A stretch of 64,000 nucleotides of DNA from Chlorella sorokiniana (taxonomy: Eukaryota > Chlorophyta > Trebouxiophyceae > Chlorellales > Chlorellaceae). The position numbers were made by a program, and so were the translations under genes. The stretch is taken from the NCBI GenBank assembly GCA_025917655.1, contig CP084611.1, positions 2,356,001 to 2,420,000 of the forward strand. The letters run 5' to 3'. The notes under the pieces are model-generated. The model was given only the letters and a program-made list of their open reading frames with translations, was not told the DNA's origin and did no database searches. Every line of letters starts with the position of its first letter. Position 1 is the stretch's first letter. This document shows positions 22,050-32,338 of this stretch, piece by piece.

Positions 22050-24411
22050 TCAGCGCAGCGGCAGCGGCTTGTGCGTGTAGGCCACGCCCTTGTCCTTCTC
22101 CACGGTTTGGCCGCCGCCGCGCATGAGGTAGCGGGTGGTGAGCAGTCCCTCCACCCCCACGGGGCCGCGGGCGTGGATGCGTGCCGTGCTGATGCCCACC
22201 TCCGCGCCCAGGCCAAAGCGGTAGCCGTCGCTGAAGCGCGTGCTGGCGTTGTGGAACACGCACGCGCTGTCCACCCGCCGCAGGAACGCGTCTGCCGCTG
22301 CCTGGTCCTCTGAAAAGCGGGAGGGGGCACGTGCCAGCTGGAAGGCCTGTGCAAGCACAGCAGGACGGCCAGGCAGCCCCGCGCGGCTGCCCAGCCCCAA
22401 CCGCCTTGCCACGGTGCGCAGGTGCGCGCGTGGTTGCACGCCCCCAGCGCAGGCGCTTTACCCGTGATGATGCACTCGGTGTGGCCGCTGCCGTGGGCGT
22501 GGATGTGGTCGATGGCCTCGTCCAGGCCCCCACCAGCTCCAGCGTCACATCCAAGCTGCTGTACTCGTGGCGCGCAGACGGCGCGGGCGGCAAGCCCAGC
22601 GCCGCCGCCGCACGCTTGTCGCCATGCACCGTCACGCCTGCTGAGCAAGCAGGGCAGCGGAGTCGTGAGTGGTGGCACGCAAGGCGGAGGCACACGTTCA
22701 GGGCAGCCAGGCGGCTGTGGCTGGCGGGCGCAAGCAACGGGGCGGGGGCCCAGGCTTGCAGCCGCGCTGCTGCCCCAGCAACACCCACCCGCATCCCGCA
22801 GCGCCTGCACCAGCGCGTCCAGCTTGGGCCCCGCCAGGCTGTCGTGCACCAGGATCTTCTCCACCGCGTTGCAGGCAGCGGGGTAGTCGACCTTGGAGTC
22901 AACGCAAATGGCGGCGGCCTTGGCCGGGTCTGCCGCCGCGTCGACGTACACGTGGCAGATGCCGTCGGCGTGGCCCAGCACCGGGATCTTGGTGTTCTGC
23001 TGGATGTAGCTGACCTGCAGGGGCGGGGCGGGGGACCCAGGATGGCTGGACTTGAAGCGGGCCAACCGGGGGCCTGGAAGCGCATGCGTGAGCGTATGCC
23101 CCGAGCGTCCCGCCTGTTTGAAGACCCCCACCCCGCTTGCCCCGGGCTGTTGCGCGGCGGTGGGCAGTGGGTTGCAGGGGTGCGCACCAGCTGGTTTGAG
23201 CCGCGGGGGATGACCAGGTCGATGACGTCGTGCAGCTTCAGCAGCTCGTCAATTTCGTCGCGGCTGGTGATGAGGCCGATGGTCGCGCCCCACCCGGGGG
23301 CCACCTCCGCCACCGCATCCACGATGAGGCGGTGCAGCAGCGCGTTGGAGCGAGTGGCCTCCTTGCCGCCCTGCGGGTGTGGGTGCGGGGGCCGGGGGCG
23401 ATGGTGGGTGGTGGGTGGGTGTATACGGCGGGCCGGGAGGAAGAGCTGCCCACCGACCACTGCTGGTTGGCAGGGCTGGGCAGCAGCAGGTCAGAACTCT
23501 TCAGCCGAGGCAGGTGCATGCCACAGTGCGTCCCACATCAACTCAAGCAGTCCAGTGCACCAATGCAACCCTGGCCAGCGTGCCCGCCCCGCCAACACAC
23601 CTTGAGTAGCAAGCCGTTGCCGCTGCGGATGGCCAGCGAGGCGATCTGGGGAAGAGCGTCTGGGCGCGCCTCAAAGATGATGAGCAGCACGCCAATGGGG
23701 AGGTCACCTGCGCAGGCGGGCAGGTCGGTGACGGCCCAGCACGTCAACTCGCCAACAAGTGCGTGCGGTCGTGCGGCAGCTCGACATGCCGATGCCTTTC
23801 AGGCGCCCAGCCCCCCCCAACACACACACACCTTGTCCAGCACCAGGCCCTCCGCGATCTCCATGCGGCTGATCAGGCGCCCAACCGGCTCTTCCTGCTT
23901 TGCAATTGCACGGATGCCATCTGCAGCAGGATTGCACATGCAAACACAAGGAGGTGGGAAACGGTGAAGTCGACGCTGGTGCGCACGAAAGGTGCGAACC
24001 CCTGCATGCATTGCGCGCAGTCGATGGGTCCAACGCTATAAAGGATCATTGCTATGCGTACCTGCCAGCTGGTGAATTTTGTTGGGCTTCAGCACAAGGC
24101 GCTGCAGCAGGGAGTCGCTGATTTTGCTGCCGGCCGCCTCCACGTCCATCGCATTCTCTGCCATGATCTGCTGCTCGTGCTGCTCCAGGGAGTCGGCAAT
24201 CCTATACAGGATCGCCTCCCTGTCCGCTGAAGTAAGCGCTTGAAGCGCCCTGGAGGCTGTGCGGGCCTTTACAGCCATCTCGCGCGCGCTCTGCAATGCC
24301 AGGCACGGCGGAGGCCGGTGAGTCAATGCCAAAGAAGTAATTGCACACCACTAACTTCTTGTACACAATGGACCGTCTATCAGACCAGCTCACCGCGCTG
24401 TCGTGCACCAT
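22050..24411 (-). CDS. proA: Gamma-glutamyl phosphate reductase (glutamate-5-semialdehyde dehydrogenase)
   Basis: The enzyme reduces gamma-glutamyl phosphate with NADPH to glutamate-5-semialdehyde, the second step of proline synthesis. Blocks in order are [117 protein letters not shown], and [15 protein letters not shown] with the catalytic Cys. Then come [36 protein letters not shown] and [18 protein letters not shown]. Exon 1 is just 18 bases (24394-24411, M-V-H-D-S-A), followed by a 103-base intron. The protein therefore stands alone and is not fused to glutamate kinase as in land-plant P5CS. A missing G near 22527-22531 shifts the frame between LELVG and DEAIDHIH. The stop is at 22050. 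No transit peptide is evident. Confidence 0.93.
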
Positions 24412-24759
24412 GTTGGCCGAGAGTAATGAAACGCTGTGCGTGCAAATTCGCAATGAAACAAAGTCAAGCTGTTAGCAAACAATACCGCATGCAGCCTGCT
24501 TAGCGTTCTCTAAGTCTGGCCCGCAGCGCGCGCAGCGGGGCCGCAGTGCGTCAGTCTGACGCAGCTTCCCTTTTAACGACGTGCGTCCAGCAAAGCCATT
24601 ACACTGCACCGCTGATCACACTGGTGATGGTATCATGGGAGTGCAGCGCGCAGCAGGCAGGTGCAACAGGGTAGCATGTGGCACGGGAGGGTGTGCAGCA
24701 TCGTGCAGCTCCCGCCGCGCAGGAGCCTGCCTGCCGGACAGGTGTCGCCGGCTACCCGC
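24412..24759. promoter_or_regulatory. Intergenic, reductase upstream region
   Basis: This interval lies upstream of the reductase start and downstream of the P450 stop, both minus. It should contain the reductase promoter. No motif was recognised. Confidence 0.35.
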
Positions 24760-27551
24760 CTAGCTGCGAGGGTGCACCGTGACTTGTACGCCGTCTGCTG
24801 GGCCCAGCGTCAGCACCGTGCGCACCTTGAGCGGCACCTGGCCGGGCAGCAGGCGGAATGTGAAGCTCTGGTAGAGCTTCACCACCGCCAGTGTGGCCTC
24901 TAGCAGCGCAAACCTGCGCATGGCGGCGGCAGCGGCCCTGCTTCAGACGCAACGCAGCTGCTCCGCAGCACCCGCAAGCCGGGCAGGGCAGCCCCCACCT
25001 GTAGCCAATGCACTTGCGGCTGCCGTCGCCAAACGGCTTGTATGCCTCGGGGTTCACCTGGAGAGCGTCGGGGGGTTGAGAAGGGGGATATCTTTCCACG
25101 CTGCAATGATGGTCTTGGGAACAGGCAACTCAACGGCCAGGTCAGCGCGTGCCTGCCCATCGCCACCCTCGCAATCACCTCCGCAGCGTCTGGGGTGCCG
25201 GCCAGGAAGCGCTCGGGCTTGAAGGCCAGCGGGTCGCGCCAGTATCGAGGGCTGCGCTGCATGGAGTAGATGCTGACCTGCACCAGGGAGGCAGCACCAC
25301 ACGGCCAGCCGTGGGCCATGGTAGGCCGGCGGCACAAGCAGAAGCTTTGAAGAAAGCGTCGCGCCCTGGCTTCATGCGCAGGCCAGGCAGTCGGGGCAAG
25401 CCATCGAGCAAGAGAGACCCAGCCGCCCCCTCCTGCCGCCCGCCCACCTGAACGGCGGTCAGAGCTGGCACAGGGTGGCCCCCAGTGACAAGCCCTCGCC
25501 CGCCTCCCGCACCGCTGTGCTGCCAGGGGGTAGAGGCGCAGCGCCTCCCTCACCACCGCCTGTGCATACGGCAGCGCTCCGCCCTCCAGGTCCGCCAGGC
25601 TGGGGTCCCCGGCAGCCCCAAGCGTCCAGCTCAGCCAGCAGCCCGCGCCTCCGCCTCTGCACACAGTGTGGGAGGCGGGGGGGCGGACTCGGTGCAGGAT
25701 GTGTTGGGGAGGCCGGCAGCACAGAAACAGCACAAGGGGCGTCCGCCTTGCTGCGCACCAGGGTTGGCGGCTATCAGGTATACGGCGAAAGCGATGGCGT
25801 TGCCGGTGGTTTCGTAACCTGCGTGGACAAGGCAGGCAGGCTTGGCCGGGATGGCCAGGCGAGGGGGACATCAAGCAAGCCCCAACGACGGCACCCCACC
25901 CCCCAACCGCACCTGCCAGGATGAAGGTGGCCGCCTGGTTGCTGGCCCAGGCGTGGTCCAGAGCCAGCCCGCTGGCCCCCTGCCCACGGTGCGCAGGATG
26001 AGGGCCAGGAAGCTGCCGGGATCGACCACGCTGGGGCGCTGGTTGCCGCCGCCGCCACCGCGCGCCGCCAGGTCAGCCGCCGCCTGCTGCACCAGCTCGG
26101 TGCCCACCCGCCTCAGCTCACGCCGTGCTTCAAGCTCCTGCATCAGAGAAGTGTGTGGGTGGGTGTGTAGGTGCAGGGGTGCAGGGTGCAGGGGATGCAG
26201 GGGGTGCAGAGGAAGGGAGGTTGGCCAGCAGGGTGGGCAAGGGGCACTCGGCCCATACGGCTGCCGTGCAGCGTGGTGTCCAGCCACGCCCAGCGCGCCA
26301 CCTGCTTGAAGGCGCGGTTGGGCAGGCGGTTGGCCAGCCACTTGATGCCGCCCTCCAGCTCCGGGAACAGGAAGAAGAGGGCGAAGTACAGGTTGCCCAG
26401 GCCTGCAAGCAGAGGGCCCAGGCTTGCGGCGACGATGCGGGACCCGTGGCCGGCGATGTGGCGCTGCCTCAGCGCAGCTTGCGCCTATGCACCCGACCAC
26501 CCAGCACCCTGGCTGACAGTACAGCAAGGGGGTGAGGGCCTCGGCTCACCGAAGAGCTCGAAGAAGACCTGCAGCGCCCACACCAGCCGCTCGGTGTGCG
26601 TGCCGCTCAGGGGCCTGCGTGCCACGGCGCTGCCGCCCGCCCCCGCCCCGGGCCCTGCCCCTGCCCCTGCTCCAGCACCTTGAAGTCCACGCCAAAGGCG
26701 GTGGTGCCCACCACGTCGGCGTCATGCGCAGCGCGGCGCGCCACACGTCGACCGCCTGCCCCGCCGCCGCCGACGTCCGCAGCTGAGCGACCAGGCGGTC
26801 TGCCGAGGCCGCCATCAGCTGGCCGTAGCGGGACGTGGATTCTTTTGAGAAGAAGGGCTGCCAGGTGTTGCGGGCGACCTTCCACTTCTCACCGCTGCAG
26901 GATGGGGGATGTGGTGTGTGAGGGTGTGGGCGCGGGGCGTGACCAACATCAGGCCGCTCGCTCCATGGGCTGGGGCTGACCCTGTGGCCGAGTGTGGCAG
27001 CCCCCCCGCCTCACTTGATGAACACTAGGTTGGCATTGTCCCAGGCCTCCTGCTCGCCCACATGCAGCGAGTAGATGGCGTGGCGTCGCGGCAACATCAA
27101 CACCTTCCTGCGAGCACCCGACCTCCACCCCGCTTAGCATCGAGCTGCAAGCAGCCAGCCGCCACACTGGCCCTCCCGGCACGGCAGTCGGCCATGCCCA
27201 ATGCAGGTTTTGCCTGGCCATCTGGGGATCGTCCACCATCACGACCGGCACGCCGCCAAGCCAGAACAGGAAGGGGGATCCGTGCTGGGCGGCCCAGCGC
27301 GACACAGCCGCCTCCTGACCCTCCCGCAGTATGGTCACAAGGTTGCCCACAAGCGGCCAAGGGCGGGGCCCCGGGAAGCGACGGTAACGCCAGCGTTTGA
27401 TTGGATGGAGGCTGTACACCAACAGCGCCAGCTGCTCACGGGCGAACAGCAGCGCCAAGCAGTAGGTGGCTGCCGGCACCGCCAAATATGCTGACAAGGC
27501 GCCCTGGGCTGCCATGCGGCCCCACATGATGCTGAATCCACACACAAGCAT
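24760..27551 (-). CDS. Cytochrome P450 monooxygenase
   Basis: This is a membrane-bound haem monooxygenase; the substrate is unknown. The N-terminus has a hydrophobic anchor (ALSAYLAVPAATYCLALLFA), a basic stretch and the proline hinge RFPGPRPWPLVGNL (about 27360). Next come RWAAQHGSPFLFWLGGVPVV, VVGTTAFGVDFKVLEQ (about 26690), and the I-helix oxygen-binding motif GYETTGNAIAFAVYLIA (about 25765-25815). The K-helix is VVREALRLYPL with ExxR (about 25550), followed by RDPLAFKPERF (PERF, about 25225) and the haem-binding loop FGDGSRKCIGY (about 25010-25040) with its axial Cys. The last exon reads FALLEATLAVVKLYQSFTF and stops at 24760. The start is the ATG at 27551; the next ATG is eight codons in. 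AFGVDF after V-G-T-T recalls the CYP3/CYP711 side of the superfamily, but I do not assign a CYP number. Confidence 0.88.
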
Positions 27552-27967
27552 GACGAGTCGGCGTTTTGCTCACCAGCAGCCCGAACAAGGCTTGCAACAC
27601 TGGCAACACCATGTTTAGGTCTCAGGCTTGATGTTTGAACAGCTGAAACGGCTCAGAAACGTACCTTGGGGATGGATTGGTATGTGTGGATCGCTTATGG
27701 AACTAGGGCGAGGGGGAGAGCCTTCCTGCTCTCCAATGCACAGCACAGCACAGCACACTCTTCTCACTACCGACTCAGGGGCTGCCAGAGGAGCGTTTGC
27801 ACACCATCTGCGATCCCATGTATTCCTGCAGCGGCCTTGAGCTTGCACAGCCGCACATTGCAGGGAGGGCACCCGCGCGAGTGTTTTCGGCGCCCTGCTC
27901 TCGCGTCAGGATCCAGCAGGTTTGAGAATCTCTTATCGCTGCGGTTGATCACGCCACGGAGCCCATT
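27552..27967. promoter_or_regulatory. Divergent intergenic region, P450 / ChaC-type
   Basis: About 415 bases lie between the two diverging start codons and must hold both promoters. It includes a short cagcacagcacagcacac simple repeat at 27738. No other element was recognised. Confidence 0.4.
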
Positions 27968-29583
27968 ATGGCCTACCGATCAAGGATGGCTGGGCAGACG
28001 CCACCCGCCACAGGAGCCACCGTCACGCCCGAGCACTGTCAGCCGCACAACATGTGTGGCTGGTCGCGTTGTGTGCAGATTCGCCTGTTGGATTCCAGTC
28101 GCACCAGCGCTCTTGGTCGTCAAAAGGCTGCATCGCGCCGCCGTGCCATGACGGTTGCAGCCGATGCGCAGCTGCACCACGGCGCTCAGGTGGCCGAGGC
28201 CTACCGCTGCGAGTTTATCTTCGGCTTTGGCAGCCTGATTTCCAACCCCGGTTTCGAGCACTCTGAGAAGGTGGAGCCCTGCTACATCAAGGGGTGGAGG
28301 TGAGCTGCGCCCGATGCACAAGACGCCACCCATGCATCCAGCCTTGAGCCAGCAGCTCCCCCGGCCCATGCTGTCATGCTCGTCGCTGACACCCGCCTGC
28401 GCGTCTGCCCCCGCAGGCGCGTCTTCTGGCAGGGCTCCACCGACCACCGCGGCACTCCCGAGGCGCCCGGGCGCACCGTGACGCTGGAGCGCTGCGAGGG
28501 GGCTGTCACGGTGCGTGCCTGGCAGCCCGCTGTGCATACGCCCGACAGCACGGGCACACGCGAGAAGCACCGGCTGCCCTGGCCCGGCTGGCACCCTTCC
28601 CCACCTCTTGCCTGCTGCCTGCTGCCCACACCCTGCAGTGGGGCGCCGCTTTCCGGCTGGCGGGCGACGCAGCGCAGCGCCAGGCCACAATCTCCTACCT
28701 TGAGTGGCGGTGAGGGGCTGGGGTGCTTGCGAGCCTCTCTCCCTGGCGCGGCTGGCTCAGCTGCGCGGGCTGGTCCCCACCTGGGCAGCCATGCCCAGCA
28801 GCGCGTGCGCCCGCCTGCCTTGTGCTTGCCCAGGGAGAAGCAGTACGACCTGCGCGAGATCGTGCCGGTGTTCACACCCGAGGGGCGGCGACGCCCACCC
28901 CGCCTCACCGCACTCGTCTACATCGCCACCGCCGACCGCGCCGCCAACCCAAACTACCTGGGCCCCGCGCCGGTGGAGGAGGTGGCGGCGCAGATAGCGC
29001 GCTGCAGCGGCCCATCAGGCCCCAACAGCGACTACCTGTTCCGGCTGGCAAAGGCGATGCGGGGCATGGGGGTTGAGGACGAGGAGCTCTTCCTGCTGGA
29101 GGTGGGCGCTGCCGGCGGGCCCAGCGTGCAGGACAGGGCGCCGCGCGCGTGCAGGCTGGGCAGGCAGCCGGGACCGCGCTTGAGCGCTTTGGCGCTGCTC
29201 TTTCCCCAAGTGCCCGTGCCGAGGGCGCTGCGTGCTGTTCGCAGGCCAAGGTGAAGGAGATCATGCAGCTGGAGGGGGAGGGGGAGGAGCAGACGATGCA
29301 CCAGCATCGTTGGAGCAGACGGCTGCCAATGGAGGCGCCACGCAGGGTCGTGCGCAGGCTGCGGCAGTGCCTGGTGCAGATGCAGCAGAGCCGTCTTGAG
29401 CTGCACCTGCCGCTGCCATCCCCATGTATTTGCTGCACGGCCGGCGTCCCGGGAGAACTTGTGTACTCTGTGCCATTACCCTGTCTAATCCGCTCATTTC
29501 ATTCCGCACTGCTCTCGATGCAATGCTCCCTTCCTACTTCAGCCCCGCTTGCTGGTTCAGGTACTGATAATGTTAGTTATTGA
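27968..29583 (+). CDS. ChaC-type gamma-glutamylcyclotransferase
   Basis: ChaC enzymes split the gamma-glutamyl group of glutathione to 5-oxoproline and Cys-Gly. The fold signature is IFGFGSLISNPGFEHSEKV (28218-28275), the glycine-rich substrate loop. It is followed across introns by RVFWQGSTDHRGTPEAPGRT, VTLERCEGAVT, WGAAFRLAG, EKQYDLREIVPVFTPEG, LTALVYIATADRAANPNYLG (YIA.....NPNYLG is a family hallmark) and LFRLAKAMRGMGVEDEEL. The N-terminal 80 residues are basic and Ser/Ala-rich, resembling an organelle targeting peptide. As sequenced, the last exon runs to a TGA at 29581-29583. If one base is missing in the GGGGGAGGGGGAGG run near 29275-29290, the protein instead ends in an Ala/Gly-rich tail at the TGA at 29397-29399, which I think more likely. 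Confidence 0.88.
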
Positions 29584-29695
29584 TAATGAGATATGCACCA
29601 GAGCAGGTCGGCCAGTCAAGCAACCAAGCGGGTCAGGAATGCAAGTCAGGAGTCGGGGACACCAGGCAGGTACGCGGCGCACCCATCGGCCCCCC

Positions 29696-32017
29696 TCAGT
29701 CCAGCATGCGGCCGTAGAGCGTGTAGGCGTGCACCCGGTCCACGCCGACGCGCACCAGCTGCCCCTTGAGCGCGACGCCGTCCCCGGGAAGTAGCAGAGC
29801 TTGTTGTGGCGGGTGCGGCCCACCGCCTGCGCCGCGTCCCGCGGGTTGGGCCCCTCCACCAGCACCTCCAGGTCGCGCGCCCCAAGCGCTGCGCCCGCTC
29901 CTCCGCCACCCGGTTCACCACCGCGTTGAGGCGGTTGAGGCGGTCCGCCTTCACCAGGTCAGCCACCTGGTTGTCCCAGGAGGCGGCGGGGGTGCCTGGG
30001 CGCGGCGAGTAGGCAGCTGCAAAGGCGCGGGGGAGGATGGCGGGAGGGGGCCCCTTGGGATGGGCACGAGACGAGGATGCACGCATTCCACAGTGTCGTG
30101 GCTTCACAGGCTTGGAGGCCTGCCCGGCAGCGCATCCCCCTCCCCACACACACACACACCACACGCACCCACAATGGTAAAGAGGCCCTACGCCCCACCT
30201 GTGTTGACGCGGTCGAAGCCCACCTCCTCCACCAGCGCCACCGTGGCCTGGAACTGCTCCTCGGTCTCGCCAGGGAAGCCTACGATGGCGTCGCCAGACA
30301 CCGACGCATCGGGCATGTAGCGGCGGATGGAGTTGATGATATCGCGGTACCGTTCGTGGGTGTAGCCTGGGGGCGGAAGGGGGCACGCGAGTGGGGGAAG
30401 TCTTGGGCCCAGGATGCGCTCGCACCAGCCTGGCCACCAGCCCGCCGCCCAGCCTGCCGCCCCACCCACCGCGCTTCATCTCCCTCAGGATGTCGTTGTC
30501 TCCCGACTGGAATGGGATGTGGAAGAACTCGCACAGCTTGTCCAGCTCAGAGCATGCCCTGCAGGGCCGGGGTGGCAGCAAGGCGGCGGGCAGATTGACT
30601 GGGCTGGCGGCGCTGCGCGGCGAGAGCAGCGAGCAGTCGCTGCAGGGCATGGCCACGTGAAGCCTCAGCCACCACCCGCGGTGCAGGCTGCGGGTCACCG
30701 CTTGCACGCTGTCCGTCGCACCTCCCCCTGGCGCGCGCGCCCTCCCCCGTGGACGCAGGGCACCCACTTGATGAGGCGCTCTGTGAAGTAGCGGGGGTGT
30801 GAGGTGGCGAAGCGGATGCGCTGGATGCCCGGCACGTCGTGCACGTGGCGCAGCAGGTCGGTGAAGGTGCATGCACGGCGCCCCGACCCGTCTGCCGCAA
30901 AGCCGGGCAGGTCGCGGCCGTAGGCGTCGATGTTCTGCCCCAGCAGCGTCACCTCCTTGTACCCCGCCTCCCCCAGCGCCAGCATCTCCCGCCGAATGGC
31001 ATCCGGGGTGCGGCTCTGCTCTTGGCCGCGCGTGAAGGGCACGATGCAGTAGGTGCACTGCAGGTGGGGAGGGCGGGCATCGCCAGACGTGGCTGGGAGG
31101 GTGGCAGCAAAGGGCACCCTTGGGGCGCGCTTGGCCGCGCAGCGCCTGCTGGCTGGCCCCCGCCGGCGCGGGCCCACCTTCTCGTTGCAGCCGTGGATGA
31201 CGTTGACCCAGGCGGTGATGTCCGAGTCGCGGCGCGGGCGGTGATGTCCTCCGGGATGTCCACGTGCTCCACCGCCACCACCTGGTTGCCCGCATCCACC
31301 GACTCCAGCAGGTCGCCGATGCGGTTGGCGTGGTGGGGCCCCATCACCAGGTCCACCTCGGGCACGCGGCGCAGCAGCGCCTGGCCCTCCTGCGCCGCCA
31401 CGCAGCCCGCCACCACAATCTTGAGGTCCCCCATGTGCTGGCGCTTGCGCTTGGCCTGCCGCCCCAGCGCCGAGTACAGCTTCAGCTCCGCCTTCTCGCG
31501 GATGCTGCACGTGTTGTACACCAGCACGTCCGCCTGCCCGGGCTCCTCCACGCAGCTGTACCCCAGCGACTCCAGCGACCCAGCCATGCGCTCGCTGTCC
31601 GCGCTGTTCATCTGGCAGCCAAAGGTGATGATGTGGTACTTGCGGCCGTTGGGGTTGGCGGGCGCGGGCGAGACATCACCGTGCCTGCAGGGGCAGGGCA
31701 GGAGGCACAGCATGGCAAGCGCTCTGCGCCAGAGGGCCTCTTGACCTGAGGCCCGCGGCAGCAGCGGCAGCCGCCGCAGCGTCAGCAAAGAGCGTCCGGC
31801 GGCAGCTACAGCAGGCAGCGGCAACGAGTGGGGAACCCACCCTCCTGGCCGCAGAACATTGCGTCCTCCTGGTCAATCGGAGGTGGTGCAATCTCTTCTA
31901 CCGCCGCAGAGGCCGCCACGCGCAAGGGAGGGGCCCTCCTGCTCCAGCGAGGCTGGCTTGCCACTCCCCGCCCGCTAGTGGAGATTGCCCCGCCGCGCGC
32001 TGCACCGACAGCATCAT
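29696..32017 (-). CDS. miaB: MiaB/CDK5RAP1-type tRNA methylthiotransferase, probably organellar
   Basis: This radical-SAM enzyme adds a methylthio group to isopentenyl-adenosine 37 of tRNAs reading UNN codons. The UPF0004 domain has its three cluster cysteines in [27 protein letters not shown] and [10 protein letters not shown]. The radical-SAM motif is split by an intron: VIHGCNEK then [11 protein letters not shown] (CxxxCxxC). Downstream are [51 protein letters not shown] and a C-terminal TRAM domain ([19 protein letters not shown] to LYGRMLD, stop 29696). A base missing near 29880 shifts the frame just before the TRAM domain. I place the start at the ATG at 32017 ([19 protein letters not shown]), giving an Ala/Arg-rich leader. 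It meets the downstream frame only if one base is missing in GGGCCCC near 31935. Organelle targeting is an inference from that leader. Confidence 0.9.
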
Positions 32018-32338
32018 GCGCAGCCACGTCGCTTGGAGAAGAGCGGGGGCACTGTTGGTGGCACCAGCAGCACCTCTCTATGCGGGAAGCCTGCGCACAC
32101 CGCTCTGCGTGCTTGCAACTCTTGCGCCTATTCAACCAGGTAATTGCATATAGGAGCCAGCAGAAGGCCTCAAAGGCAGCATGAGATAGCTGTACTGCAA
32201 GCGCGCGCAGAAAACTTCGACGGCAAAACGCTCTATCTGCGGTGCCCATGCGATAAACTTTCTCCCCTCCATTGTCAAAGGTCACTTTCAAGAGCTTCAA
32301 GGGTTGCTGTTGCTGCGCCGCCATCCTGCACAGCGCCA
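32018..32338. promoter_or_regulatory. Divergent intergenic region, MiaB / RNA helicase
   Basis: About 320 bases lie between two diverging start codons, comparatively AT-rich around 32140-32290. It must contain both promoters. No named motif was recognised. Confidence 0.4.

Noticed and set aside
22050-29583. ProA, P450 and ChaC-type genes considered as a glutamate/glutathione cluster
   Set aside because: The genes differ in strand and are separated by ordinary promoters, and the P450 has no link to the pathway. Proximity looks accidental.
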